From positions 40,773,501 through 40,837,500 of the forward strand of contig JALMGJ010000008.1 of the NCBI GenBank assembly GCA_023362775.1: a stretch of DNA of 64,000 nt, written 5' to 3'. Below, in pieces: positions 30,924-42,019 of the stretch. The stretch is from Charina bottae (Eukaryota; Chordata; Lepidosauria; Squamata; Charinaidae). The translations under genes and the position numbers were made by a program. The notes beneath the pieces are model-generated. The model was given only the letters and a program-made list of their open reading frames with translations, had not been told where the DNA came from and searched no databases. How positions within the stretch are numbered: the stretch's first letter is position 1; the number at the start of each line of letters is the position of its first letter.

Positions 30924-33660
30924 TTTTGACCAGTAACACCATTTATGACTATTATAAGCCAGTTTTCCCCAGTTTGATTCCCTCCAAATCCATTGGGACT
31001 GCAACTCCCAGAATTCCTAGCTAGCATGGTAAATTCTGGCAGTTTCAGCTCCAATAAGTCTGGAAGGACCTAGCAGATAAACAGATGAAGTTGCTGAAAT
31101 TTGGTAAATATACAAAGAAGGCTGTTGAAGAAAAGATTATTACTGTACAGTGATGATAAAACACGCTTGCCAAAGTTGTGCATCCACCAGAAAGTGACCT
31201 TGTTGGAAAGAGACGAGAGGGGAAGAGAAAGTCTTTAGTGCCTCTTGAGATCAAGTGAAGTGATGCGTATCAGAAGAAGACACTAAAGATTTATTGTCTG
31301 TGGCAAAAGAAACACCGATCTCGGCTTGTACAATAAGCGTTTTTGACATCATACAATGCAAAGGATGATTGGATACGGTAGGTTACGAACAGTTTGGTTG
31401 AAGGAAAATAACAAGGCATTTTCGCGCTGTCATTCTCTTGAGCTTGGGGTCTTCTGGCTAGTTTGACATTTCAGAGCTGAGGACATTCAGAAGGCCTTTG
31501 TTTGTTTTGAATCTGGTGGTGGAGGTGGTGGTGGTGGTGATGGTTTTACCCAGCCTTTTTGAGTCACAAGATTCCTTACAGTGACAGTACAATTCCTAGT
31601 TCCCAAAACAGTGTTCCCCAGTCCGGTGTCCCAGTCTACAAGTTCTAGCTTTCCCCAACAAACATGGCCAATAACCAAGCTGATTGGGAATTCTAGAAGC
31701 TGCGGTCTCAACTCATCTGGAGGATGGCAAATTGGGATAGGCTTTACTATAACAATCTGGATTTAAAAGAAGCAGACAGAAAGTACTGTTTGTTATGTTT
31801 AAGAACTACACACCCAAATCAGGTCAATGTAGAGAATACAGCCAGGGAAGAAGACCGCCACGTTAGTGTGTGTGGATGTGTATTTCACTCTCAAATTACT
31901 GCTCCCTGCAGCTGAAAAAGTGGAATATGATCCATAAAAATCTCTGCCGTAATTAATATGTTACTCTTTAAGATGCCATGAGAACTTTTATTATTGTGCT
32001 GAAATAGACTGACATAGTTATTCCTTGTTTAACAATTTCATTTTCACTTGAAATAGAAGGTATGGCAGTTTGCTAGAAACAAAACAGGGCATTTTCCTTT
32101 TTTCCTCAGGATGTCGGCTCTTCCTGGAACAAGTAGACAGGGTACAATTTCTCTTTTTATTATTCTCTGTTTGGTCAGAAAAAGTGTATTTTTATTTGTT
32201 GTATGGCTGTCCTGAAATGTAGCATTACTGAGAATCAGAACAGGATATGAAACTGTAACCCTCAGTTAATAATACTATTGCAAAGCAAAACCAGCAGCTG
32301 TTTTTCCCCATCAGTCTTCTGACAATTTTTAATTCCAGAAATTCAATTCAAAAATTGAACAAAAATTGAATAATATTCTTTTGTAATTTTATCTCAGTAT
32401 GGCAAGACATCAGTACAAAGTGTATTTGAGATTTTTCTGCCTAGGGAAATGTACGATTAGTTTCAGGAACATCTATATACAGTATTATGGCCATTCAAAT
32501 CAGGTCTTCCATTATTTTGCAAAAAATAAAAAATGCAGAAGTGTGCAAATCTAAAGGAAAACAACTTAATTTCAATAAAGAGATTAAAGATAATTAAGAA
32601 ATATATAAATCTTTACGTAGGTAACTGGATAAATTGAAATAAAGCAAGAGAGCTTTAAAATGTATCCTAATTACTTAACACGTGCAACCATCTAAATTTA
32701 GACACACAGTTAAGCAGTTAATTATGTGAAAATGCCATTGATTTATCCACAGCTCCAGAAATATCCACTTGTTTGTGCTGTCACAGAATCTCCCAAATAC
32801 TTCCATCCTTCTACGCTTAATTTTGTTTTTAAATGCTACAGCTGGGAAATTTCATTCCAGACAAGCAAAGAGGGTCTAGAATCGTGTTTTCTGTTCCCAG
32901 TATCCTGATGTAGACATTGTTATTTATCTTGCAAACATGACACGCATTAAAAAAAAAAGATCCTCTTGCTTGGGGGAAACCCAAATGTTGAAAAATTATA
33001 GAAATTATTTACAGAAAAAAAATATCTATGGGGAACTCCAAACTTCTTAATTCCCTTCTTAGGGAAGCCTGAGTTTGCTCATTCTCATAGCTAGTATACT
33101 GCAGTGACAACTAAATAAAATGTGAGCAGAGGAATAAAATTGAACGTCACTGTCCTGGAGCAAACAGCAACTTTTTGTTGCTGTTCCATTTCTAATGGAG
33201 GGACGTTGAAGAAGCCAAAGTCCAAGGTCATCTCAGTTATGAACTGACTAGCCATAGGAAAGCAGTTTCCTTTTCTCCTGAGTTGGCCAGCTGAAGTCTG
33301 AACATGCATGTTCCACACAGCAACATGTTATTGCAAATGTATTTGTGTTCTTCTGACAGTGGTGGGCCACATGTAGTTTTGAGTCAGCTTCAATATCCCT
33401 TTGCAAGTAGTCAACCTGGGCTTTGGGGTAAGTCAATTCTCCCTTTCCCAATAACATGTTGGGAAAGAAGGAAAATGGAGATGGAGAAAAGGATATCAAA
33501 GAAAGAACAGTGGGAGTCAGAAAGGAAAGGATTGATTGATGGCTTCACTCACTTTGGGCTTTGGCCCTGCCCATTGTGTTCCTTCCCAAATGATAATGAG
33601 GCCCTTCATCAAGATAGGTTGCCAACACATGTTCAATTGTCCTGAATGCATCAAGTACTT
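30924..33660. other. Unassigned, low repeat content
   Basis: No gene supported. 30960-31075 and 31607-31745 are probable worn palindromic MITEs ('aactcccagaattcc' and 'gttccccagtccggtg' types). 31514-31544 is a (GGT)n run. 32.0-33.1 kb is AT-rich unique sequence. Confidence 0.4.
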
Positions 33661-33661
33661 G

Positions 33662-34150
33662 GAATATTGATTTATTTAACAAATTTATATGGCCAACCAT
33701 TTACCAAAAGAAACTCTGGGCACTGAACAAGAATAAAAGAATAAAGAATAAAAGAATAAAGAATAAAAACACAATACATTTATCAGGGGGGGGGGAATCC
33801 ATTAAAGCAAAAAAGACAACGTTGAGGTCCCGATAAAAGTCATACCCATAGATCTACCACACCATGCTGGTTCCATCAACATCCTAGCCCCAGGGCCTGG
33901 GGAAAGGCCAGGTTCTCACTGCTTTCCTGAAGGCCAGTAGGGTCGGGGCCATCTGTGTCTCTGGTGGGAGGCTGTCCTATAAGGCAGGTGCCATAACGAG
34001 AAGACACACTTCTGAGGCCCCACCGGGCTTCTGTTTCAAGGGGACCCTAAGTATGCCCGCCCTGCCAGACCTAGTGGGAAGGGCAGAAACCATCAGGTCC
34101 TGTGAGTCACTTGGCCTCACGCCATGTAGGGCTTTAAAGGTGAAACCATC
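33662..34150 (-). mobile_element. CR1/L3-like LINE 3'-region relic
   Basis: Begins with TTTATTTAACAAATTTATATGGCC.. (the reversed LINE end) and an A-rich AAAGAAT patch at 33730-33770. Then follow blocks typical of CR1-type 3' regions: tcctgaaggccagtagggtc, ggccccaccgggcttc and catgtagggctttaaaggtg. Same block order as at 7060-7480. No ORF. Confidence 0.6.
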
Positions 34151-34159
34151 TCCTTGAAT

Positions 34160-35463
34160 TGCAATTCCTTTTTTCCATATACATCAGAAGAATTCTGTCC
34201 CTGTTGAATCTCACAGTGAGCAAAGAATTACTTTTGTATAAACACCAAGAAATAGGGGCAATGTTATTTGGTTCATCCACCTCCCGAAGTTCTTCTGCTT
34301 TGCCAAGAGTAGCTCATAATGACATATGAGCAGTTTGTGAGTCTTGGAATGGAAATAGAAAATGCTATATATCCTGTAATTGTTCCTGCAGTTGGAACAA
34401 GAATAACACATTTACAGTATTAGGTAGCAAACTTCCTTCCTAACTTTTCGGCTCTATGGCTCATCTTCCTAGTTTTGAATTTTGCCCACCGAGAGTTTTC
34501 CAGGTACCTCTTAGCCTTCTTTCCCTAATTGGTTTAAAAGTGTTTCTACCTGGAGATGGATCAGGAAAAAATCATCCTAAAATTAGTCATTCGTGATCAT
34601 CCAGATTTTGTTTTCTATATCTTTACAGAGTGCAATTCAGGCAAGAAACTAATTTGCATTTCTATCTCATCGGATCACTTCCTACTTCCTCTGCTGTGGT
34701 GGGAGAAAGATTCCGTTTCCCCCTTCAGCTTGCATGCATTTGTCTGCTTTTGTCTATTCTGCAGTCTTAAGAGCTCTGGGCGGAGAATTTGGTGCTATTT
34801 AAAGCCATGTGATGCTGGATTAAATGTTCATTTCTTTTTTACTGGTGATGCCATAGAATTGAATATCCCGCCTTCTCCATAGAGAACATCTATAAAGCCA
34901 ATATATGAATTAATCTAGTGTTCATACATGTACAGCTCCCTGCCACTTCATTCACCTGAACCATGTTTAAACCAGACAGGCTTGCTGTTAACTATGTTTC
35001 TGTTTCATCCAAAATGTGCAACTGGGAATGTCACCTGCAGAAGCCAGTCTGATGTCTTGCTGGTCTAAAACGGGTTAATGTATTTTCCCAATGAAAATTG
35101 GCCATATAAATTTGACGAATAGATCAGTGAAGGAAACCGTAAGACTTGCTAGTTGTCTGGTGAAGGTGAAGATGGGAGCAAAGGATCAGCCTTTTCCATA
35201 TCTCTTCTTCTGACAACTTTTTCAAAAGCAGTCACTGGAAAATGTATTTGTTTATGTATGAATATTCAGGCAACGACCCAGTAAAAAAAGAAAAGGGAAA
35301 TACATATTTACGAGACTGATAAAAAGGATCAAAAGAGGAAACAAATGAGATAAAATAACAGGTAAAATAGGCTAAAATTGAGTAAATTAGAATAAAATGG
35401 ATGCATATGTATGTTTGTACTGTATGTGTATGTATGCATGTATGCATACATTTATATGTAATG
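34160..35463. other. Unassigned spacer
   Basis: No gene or clear repeat; a short (TATG)n-like patch lies at 35400-35450. Confidence 0.4.
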
Positions 35464-35475
35464 AACAGCAAGATA

Positions 35476-35585
35476 AAAAGGTAAAGGTTTTCCCCTGCAC
35501 AGTCCTGTCTGACTCTAGGGGGTGGTGCTCATCTCCGTTTCTTAGCCGAAGAGCCAGCGCTGTGTGGGCGCTGTTAACTACCTTA
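35476..35585 (-). mobile_element. tRNA-derived SINE, family B, short fragment with own TSD
   Basis: Flanked by AACAGCAAGATA at 35464-35475 and 35586-35597. Only the tail-proximal part is present, with an internal jump from gagccagcgctgt to gggcgctgtta. Confidence 0.85.
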
Positions 35586-35597
35586 AACAGCAAGATA

Positions 35598-36428
35598 GTA
35601 AATAGCATTTGTTAACTACCTTCATAGTCTGTCCCCCCTGCCCCCAACAACCAACTCTGCCAGGCCTAAACAAGTATAAACCCCTTAGCTCTGATAGCAA
35701 TTGCAATCAAGCAAAAATTAACAGTTTCTTAAGAGATTTCAGTGCTATCAGGTCATCCCATACGGACATCCGGCAAGAAGAGAGAGATCAGAACTGATTG
35801 CCAATCCTGATGTAATGATGGTGTAGCAGAATATTTGCTCTTGATTCAGAAGCTACTTCCAAGTATATGCAGTGGGCGATCTAAATAGCAAATATTATTA
35901 AAACTCCCTTTCTTAATTCCTGTTAATTTCTGTTCTTAATTCCTGCCACTGGTTTTGCAGAGCTTGATGCTGTGGATGCTACTGGTTGTAGAAGTCCTTT
36001 GAACTGCCTCTGTTGTTTCTAATTCTGTAATGAAAAAGAAAAAAAAGTAAATGTGCTCCTACGGAACAAAGCTGCTGTAGATCCAAACCGCAGGCCGAAG
36101 GTTCTTCAGGGCGAAATTTCTCCTGCAAAATGGATCAAAAGCTTGAAAGTCTCCTGAGTGGTGGATACACTTAATGTGTTTAAGAGCTTAAGTGAATGGA
36201 TCTTTCCATGTGTTTGCAAATGTCTTATCTTTGGTCTGCAAAAATCGTGAGAGCTGCCATTTCAAGCCTCTTTCATTTCCTGTCTTTGTCACACTCAAAA
36301 GGATTTAAATCACTTAAACAATGGGGGATATATGTTAAATTTACCCTGAACTGACTGAACAAAAAGAATGGAAACTCTAAGATATGCATAGTACCTTACT
36401 CCATGCAGCAGTATTGTTTAATTCTTTT
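35598..36428. other. Unassigned spacer
   Basis: No gene or repeat recognised. Confidence 0.4.
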
Positions 36429-36429
36429 A

Positions 36430-36475
<46 letters not shown>

Positions 36476-36476
36476 T
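36429..36476. repeat. (ATT)n microsatellite
   Basis: About 15 ATT units. The poly-Leu open frame here is an artefact. Confidence 0.97.
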
Positions 36477-36795
36477 TATTCCTATTCTGGAATTATTTTA
36501 TTGTCCTCGCAATTGAACCATTTTCAATTCCCCCTTTTAAACAATTGCAGTCAGTGTCATTATTCCTACACGGTGCTAAATTTTGTGCAAGTTATTCCCC
36601 TCTTTTTGGCAGCAGCTTTCATGTTTCTCTGGGATCATAAGCACCTTTTTTTTAATAAGAATTTTATTCAATTTCAAAATGTATAGTTAAAATACAATAT
36701 AGGAAATATAGGAAAGCAAGAAGATAGAGCTAAAGAAAAAAGAAAAAAAACTATAAAAGTGAAGAAACGAAAGATTCCGACCTCTCCAATACAGA

Positions 36796-37040
36796 TGTTA
36801 TGGAGATCGCGGGCGAAGGAGGAGGGGGCGTTTTCCAGGGTGAGAAACGTGTTCACAGCCTCGAAGACTTTGGGCGCCTGTCCAAGAAGGTCAGGCCGGA
36901 CCCACTTTAGGGTGACTGGGTTTTTCCCCCAGAGAACCACTTAGTGTGGCTTAGTTTGGCAAGATTCTGTGTAAGGTAGAACAATAAAGATCTAGAGCTT
37001 AATTCCGAGGCTCAGCGTTGTTCTTTGCCTAGCCACGACA
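36796..37040 (+). repeat. Solo LTR, copy 1, nested in the L1
   Basis: Starts TGTTATGG and ends CCACGACA (TG..CA), with a 5-bp TSD ACAGA at 36791-36795 and 37041-37045. Poly-A signal AATAAA at 36983-36988. 245 bp. A diverged relative is at 46282-46498. Superfamily (gypsy or ERV) cannot be told from an LTR alone. Confidence 0.75.
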
Positions 37041-37584
37041 ACAGATATGAATACAATTTAAGATATAATCTCTTACCAGTAATTAAACCATCTGAATATT
37101 ATTTCTATCAAAGCAAACCATTTAGTCACTAAAACCCGCAAATAAAGCTTCATTTTTTTCCATCACAAGCAAGTAATCTAAAAGTCGTTGCCAAGTAGAG
37201 ATGAATCCGGAGACGGTGTTCTCTCTTATTAAAGCTGTTAACTTCGCCATTTGGGCCAAATCCATTAATTTAATAATCCAATCTTCCACTGTAGGTATAT
37301 GTGGATCTTTCCATCATTGTGCATATAAAAGTCTCACAGCTGTAATCATATATAAAAGTAGATTTCCATGTTGCTTCTCTAACTCCTTCTCCATCAACCC
37401 CAAGAGAAACATTTCTGGTTTCTTTTGTATGTTCACTTTGAGAATCTTTTGAACAGCATTCCATATTTGGTCCTAAAACTTTTTAGCCTTCTCGCAGGTC
37501 CACCAAAGATGATAAAAAGTTCCTTCATCCTGTAGACATTTCCAACAAACATTTGTTACACCATTATACATTTTTGACAACTTA

Positions 37585-38008
37585 TCAGGGGTTAAATATC
37601 ATTTTATTAAAAAATTCTTTTAGGTTATAATTCAGCATAAATTTCAAACCTTTGGACCACATATTTTCCCATTGCTCCAGCACAATATTATATCCAAAGT
37701 TCTTAGCCCATTTAATCATACATTCCTTGACGTGTTCATCTTCCAGATCCATCTGTAACAACATATTATGCGTACATCTTAGTAATAGCATGTTCATCAT
37801 TCGTGCAGAGTTCCATTTCAAATTGAGTTGTTTCATGCACAAATTTATAGTTCTTTCTATCCACTTTAAAACGTTCTGACAATTGCACATAAGTAAACCA
37901 ATGGCATGTAAAACCCTCGAACTCTAGCATTTCCCTTGTGTTAATTTTCAGTTCACCTTCTTCAACATTTAACAAATCTTTATACTTGAACCAACTTATT
38001 ACTCCCAC
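37585..38008 (-). pseudogene. L1 ORF2 C-terminal fragment, frameshifted
   Basis: Two overlapping minus-strand frames (38008-37766 and 37890-37585) carry consecutive L1 ORF2 segments: ISWFKYKDLL, KINTREMLEFEG, then the conserved KWAKNFGYNI and WENMWSKGLKF blocks. The frame change between them shows at least one indel. RT and endonuclease domains are absent. Confidence 0.8.
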
Positions 38009-39085
38009 ATTTTCCCTCCTAACAAATGCTTCCTGAGCACCTTTTCTTCATGCCTCATAGATTTTGGAGCTGTGATGCTGAGCATTGTAAGGCCATCTCA
38101 AGGGTTGATGGCAGCACTGAAATTTGAAATAGGGGCTTCATTTCCTACTTTGAGCCATCACAACTACATCAGCCCTGGAGATCTGTGGTTCCCAAAACAT
38201 GTTAAAGCTGGGAACTATGACATGTCCAGTTGTTGACTGACATCTGTATGATAGATAATTAGTTAATTATCTTAATTAGTGGTGAGAATGCCTCCCTTTA
38301 GGGTCAAGACTGGGCTCAGAAAAGCCAATGTATTTTTTTCAAAGCTTGTGCTTCCCAAACTGATTCTGAACCCAGAGCAGATTCTATCCATGCCCTGAGG
38401 TCTTAATATTCTTAATATTAATATGGTTTCTTATCTTTTCTGCATGTTGCTTACTTCACCTCCTGCCTAAGGATGCTCAAGGGTTTTATTTGCTCTGACA
38501 AGTGCTTGAACAGGAATGCCCTTATTCTTGTGTTTGGCACCTTCCCCCATGTTACAGTGCAATATTGGGATGAATAAGTAATTATTCATCTTAATTAAAG
38601 TATACCGAGAGGAACATGAAAAGGTATATAAAATAAACTATTTTAAAATGGGTGCTTGGCGGAGAAAGTGGACATGCCTGCCTTGTGAGAAAATGCCTTC
38701 AGATATACCTAGATACCAAAATGAGAACTTTATGCATGTGTGTTTTCAAAAATTAGAGATAATGCAGCAATGTAGTTGAATGTATTTAGAAATCAGCAGA
38801 TGTGAAAGTGGCATAGGCCAGATATACAGTATGCTGCTCATCCATCCCAGTTGTGTTTATTCTGCTGCGGCAGCATGGCAGCTATATATAGCTCCGTGCC
38901 AGAAACCCTCCAGAGGAAGCCGTAGAGATGGGGAGGGAGGGATCTCGAGTTGTGGAATAATCACCAGATATGGGAAAAAAACTTCTGCCTTGTATGAAAG
39001 GGATCTGAAGTCCATTCCTAACCCAGGCCCTCTCTTCTCTCCTCTAAAGAAGAGTTTACATTCTGTCCTGCCTAAAGCATGAGAT

Positions 39086-39150
39086 TTCCCTCCCTCCCTC
39101 CCTCCCTCCCTCCCTCATCCATCCATCCATCCATCCATCCATCCATCCAT
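39086..39150. repeat. (CCCT)n-(ATCC)n compound microsatellite
   Basis: CCCT/CCTC units to about 39117, then ATCC units to 39150. Confidence 0.97.
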
Positions 39151-39287
39151 TTCTGGTTCCTTCTTTTACAATGAATGCTGTCCTTCCTTTCCCTTTGTTT
39201 AATAGCATATCATATTTTCAGTTCCAAAGTCTGTGAAAACATATTCTTCTATTTATAGTTAAGTCTCATGTTCAACACTTGCGTATA

Positions 39288-39289
<2 letters not shown>

Positions 39290-39333
<44 letters not shown>
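39290..39333. repeat. (GT)n microsatellite
   Basis: About 21 uninterrupted GT units. Confidence 0.97.
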
Positions 39334-39335
<2 letters not shown>

Positions 39336-40650
39336 AAAAAGACTTTCCTGATAATCCCAATGGAAGGACAAATGATCGATTAGCTGAAATCAGGTGATTG
39401 TTTTGCTGTTTTGTTTTACTATCTCTTAGATTATTTCGCTGAGTCTCCATACAAATCGGGCACACCATCTACGGTGAAATCACAAAAGCCAGGAATAAAA
39501 TACCCTGGATGGGAGGAGAGAGCTTTTCTAAACCGCTTGGCTTTGGGAAGCATGATCAGAACCATGTCTTTGTATATTAACTTCATAATCTGAGTTTAAT
39601 CTGGGCTGTACTTTGGGGTGGGCAGGGATTTCCAGCATGTGACTTCTTTTATGCCCAAAAGTGAGTCTATCCCCATCCTGACAGCTTCCTCCAATTAAGG
39701 CAGATCATCCCATCCTTTACTCATCCGCCTTGTGCTTGGGTATGGCAGAAGCACATATGGTAGGCTGCATCAGGCACAGATGTGAGACCTTGGAAAACTT
39801 CCTTTAGTTTAGCTTGCCCTTCTTCACTTGGGTTCTGTTTGTACAACATGCTAATTTAGGACTACCCGAACCATAGTTTACTGAATGAATCCGTTTGGCT
39901 GGTTTTGCTCAGCACACCAAAGCCTAAATGAACCAGTCCTATCTTCGTTACATGCTTTGTGCAAGGACAAATTCATTCAAATTCCTTGAATTAGACTATC
40001 AATCCTGGCAGTTTGTAATACCCACCTGTAATCTGACTGGACATTAGAACTCTAGCCCAGATGATGATTAGACTCAATAATTCCCTTTTCCCATCCCTCG
40101 TTTACTCTCTCTTACACTGTCCCACAGGTATGGTGTGATTTTAGACTGTTCTGAATAGGGCTAGAAATTGCCAGCTTTATGTAGGATGCTGATCTTTTGT
40201 GACATTTTGGTTGGCAGTTAAAAATCAATATTTGGGTAATATGTTTAAATCTATCAGGAATTGGATCTTCTTCCCTTCTGCATACCTATCCTGAAATTAG
40301 CCATCTCCAGATAGCTGTTCAAAAATTTTGGCTATGAAATCTATCAGTGAGATTCATCTTGTTTTCAACATCAGTACTGCAACATAAGTTGTGTTTGAGA
40401 TTTCTGTAGTGAACTCGAAGTGCCCTAGTTCCATATCATGCTAAATCAATTCCTGAACCTTCATTGGGTTGAACTGGGACCAAATTGAGTCAAACAGAAC
40501 CACATCAAACTAGAAACCAGCCAGATCAAGGTGTTTTAAGGGGCTGAAACTGTCTCCTCATGCATATTGCTTCTCCTTGCTCCACATGGATTAATCTGTT
40601 TTCCTGTTGAGATGCAGTTGTACATTTTTTCTTAGTATGGAAAACAAATA

Positions 40651-41052
40651 CAGGTAGTCCTCACTTAACAACCATTTGTTTAGTGACGGTGTGGACCTAC
40701 AACAGTGCTGAAAAAAATGATTTATGACCGATCCTCACACTTATAACCATTGCAGCATCCCCGCGGTCATGTGATCACAATTTGGGCGCTTGGCAACTGG
40801 TTCGCATTTATGACCATCACAGCATCCCGTGGTCATGTGATCGCCATTTTTGACCTTCCCGGCTGGTTTCTGGCAAGCAAAATCAATGGGGAACTGTGTG
40901 ATTCACTTAACAACCATGTGGTTCGCTTAATGCCCACAGTGATTTTCTTAACAACTGCCCCAAAAAAGGTCGTAAAATTGGGTCAGATTAATTTCATGAC
41001 TGCTTCGCTTAGCAACTGATCCCCATTGTGGTTGTTAAGCGAGGACTACCTG
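40651..41052 (-). mobile_element. TA-target MITE family, copy 3
   Basis: CAGGTAGTCCTCACTTAA .. GCGAGGACTACCTG, with TA on both sides (40649-40650, 41053-41054). The internal order is reversed relative to copies 1, 2 and 4. Confidence 0.88.
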
Positions 41053-41614
41053 TAAACCTATAGGGAGCTGCATTTTCCCATTCCAAGAAGGAGGGTGGGA
41101 GCACGGAAAATACCAATGCTTCTGAAACGAAATATGGCTGCTGGAAAGTTATGCATCACCATCATCACTGTTTGCAGTCCAGGTAGAATTCACCCTGCAT
41201 TTCAGAGAATGTGTGAAAGGGGCAAGTGTCACAAGGAACATGTGTTCAGAAGTGCATTTCCCTGTGTTTGACAGGCAATTAAGCAGAAACAGGGAGGTCC
41301 AAGAATTACTGGCAGTTCTGCATGGTAATTCTTCTGAAAACCTTTTTTGAGGCCTCTTGTTAAGAAAACTACAACAAGCAATTAATTATTAACTATTTCA
41401 CAGATAATTCACTCAGAAAGCTGAAAGGAGAGACACAAAGTGTCAGGTCAGATTTTTCCTTCCTCCTATTTGCAGAGTTGCAAGGAGGCAGAGAAGAGAG
41501 CAGTCAAAGAAAAAGTCTAGAAAGCAGTCTCTCTAATCGAAAAGAATATTTGTAGCTCAGGGTTGAACTGTGGAGTCCTTGGTGCTCTCTGAGCCTTGTT
41601 GTTTTCTTGCAGAC

Positions 41615-41645
41615 GTTTCATTGCCCAACTAGGCAACATCTTCAG
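41615..41645 (-). ncRNA. Hammerhead ribozyme-like motif, left arm
   Basis: On the minus strand: CTGAAGA (41645-41639), stem II TTGCC-TAGTT-GGCAA (perfect), GAAAC (41619-41615), then GTC. Confidence 0.6.
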
Positions 41646-41669
41646 TGCAAACCCCACTCCCTTTTCGCA

Positions 41670-41703
41670 CTGAAGATGTTGCCTAGTCTGGCAATGAAAC
41701 GTC
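41670..41703 (+). ncRNA. Hammerhead ribozyme-like motif, right arm
   Basis: CTGAAGA (41670-41676), stem II TTGCC..GGCAA, GAAAC (41696-41700), GTC. Same core as at 30805. Confidence 0.6.
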
Positions 41704-41750
41704 TGCAAGAAAACAACAAGGCTCAGAGAGCACCAAGGACTCCACAGCAG

Positions 41751-41780
41751 TCTCTCCCTCCCTCCCTCCCTCCCTCCCTC

Positions 41781-41816
<36 letters not shown>
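41751..41816. repeat. (CCCT)n-(CA)n compound microsatellite
   Basis: CTCC/CCCT units to about 41784, then CA to 41816, directly against the PLE insertion's right TSD. Confidence 0.95.
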
Positions 41817-41818
<2 letters not shown>

Positions 41819-41823
41819 TTATA

Positions 41824-42010
41824 GCTGACCCTTGGCTGATCTCAGAAAAGCTAAGTACATTTAGACTTAATGAGGAGTTGGATAGAAGCCCCCTAGGATT
41901 GGGAAGTTAAAAAAAGAAGTTTTGGAAGAAGGCAATGGCCAACCATTTTCTTAATATCAACAAGATAACAATATGGGTTTGCCCATTCAATTATCAGCCC
42001 AAGTTGAGGA
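41824..42010 (+). mobile_element. 5S rRNA-derived SINE relic
   Basis: The block GCTGATCTCAGAAAAGCTAAG, then ..GGAGTTGGATAGAAGCC.. CCTAGGATTGGGAAG, follows the internal promoter region of 5S rRNA (GATCTCGGAAGCTAAG .. GTACTTGGATGGGAGACC). It continues into the GAAGGCAATGGCCAACC body common to squamate SINEs. Diverged; borders approximate. Confidence 0.6.
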
Positions 42011-42019
42011 AGTCTTTGC

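Larger units (their letters stand above)
36646..38035 (-). mobile_element. L1 LINE, 5'-truncated, with nested solo LTR
   Basis: Flanked by AGCACCTTTT at 36640-36649 and 38036-38045; the left copy merges with the T-run of the poly-A tail. On the minus strand 38010-37580 translates to L1 ORF2 C-terminal blocks: HVKECMIKWAKNFGYNI, LEQWENMWSKGLKFML, and further on, cysteine-containing pieces towards 37060. The frame is broken by shifts, so it is a pseudogene. About 1.15 kb of L1 remains once the solo LTR is removed. Confidence 0.85.
38046..40648. other. Unassigned stretch with simple repeats
   Basis: No gene supported. Holds the CCCT/ATCC and GT microsatellites listed separately. 39840-40120 resembles a worn MITE ('accatagtttactgaatgaatcc'). 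Confidence 0.4.
41534..41745. mobile_element. PLE-type hammerhead insertion, inverted tail-to-tail form
   Basis: Bounded by AGCAGTCTCTC at 41523-41533 and 41746-41756. Arms 41571-41648 and 41667-41744 (78 bp each) are reverse complements with one or two mismatches, separated by 18 bp. Each arm carries a hammerhead-like motif facing opposite ways. The left arm continues to the element terminus (TAATCGAAAAGAATATT, the reverse of the end at 30911), while the right arm stops at the TSD. No coding sequence. Confidence 0.78.
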
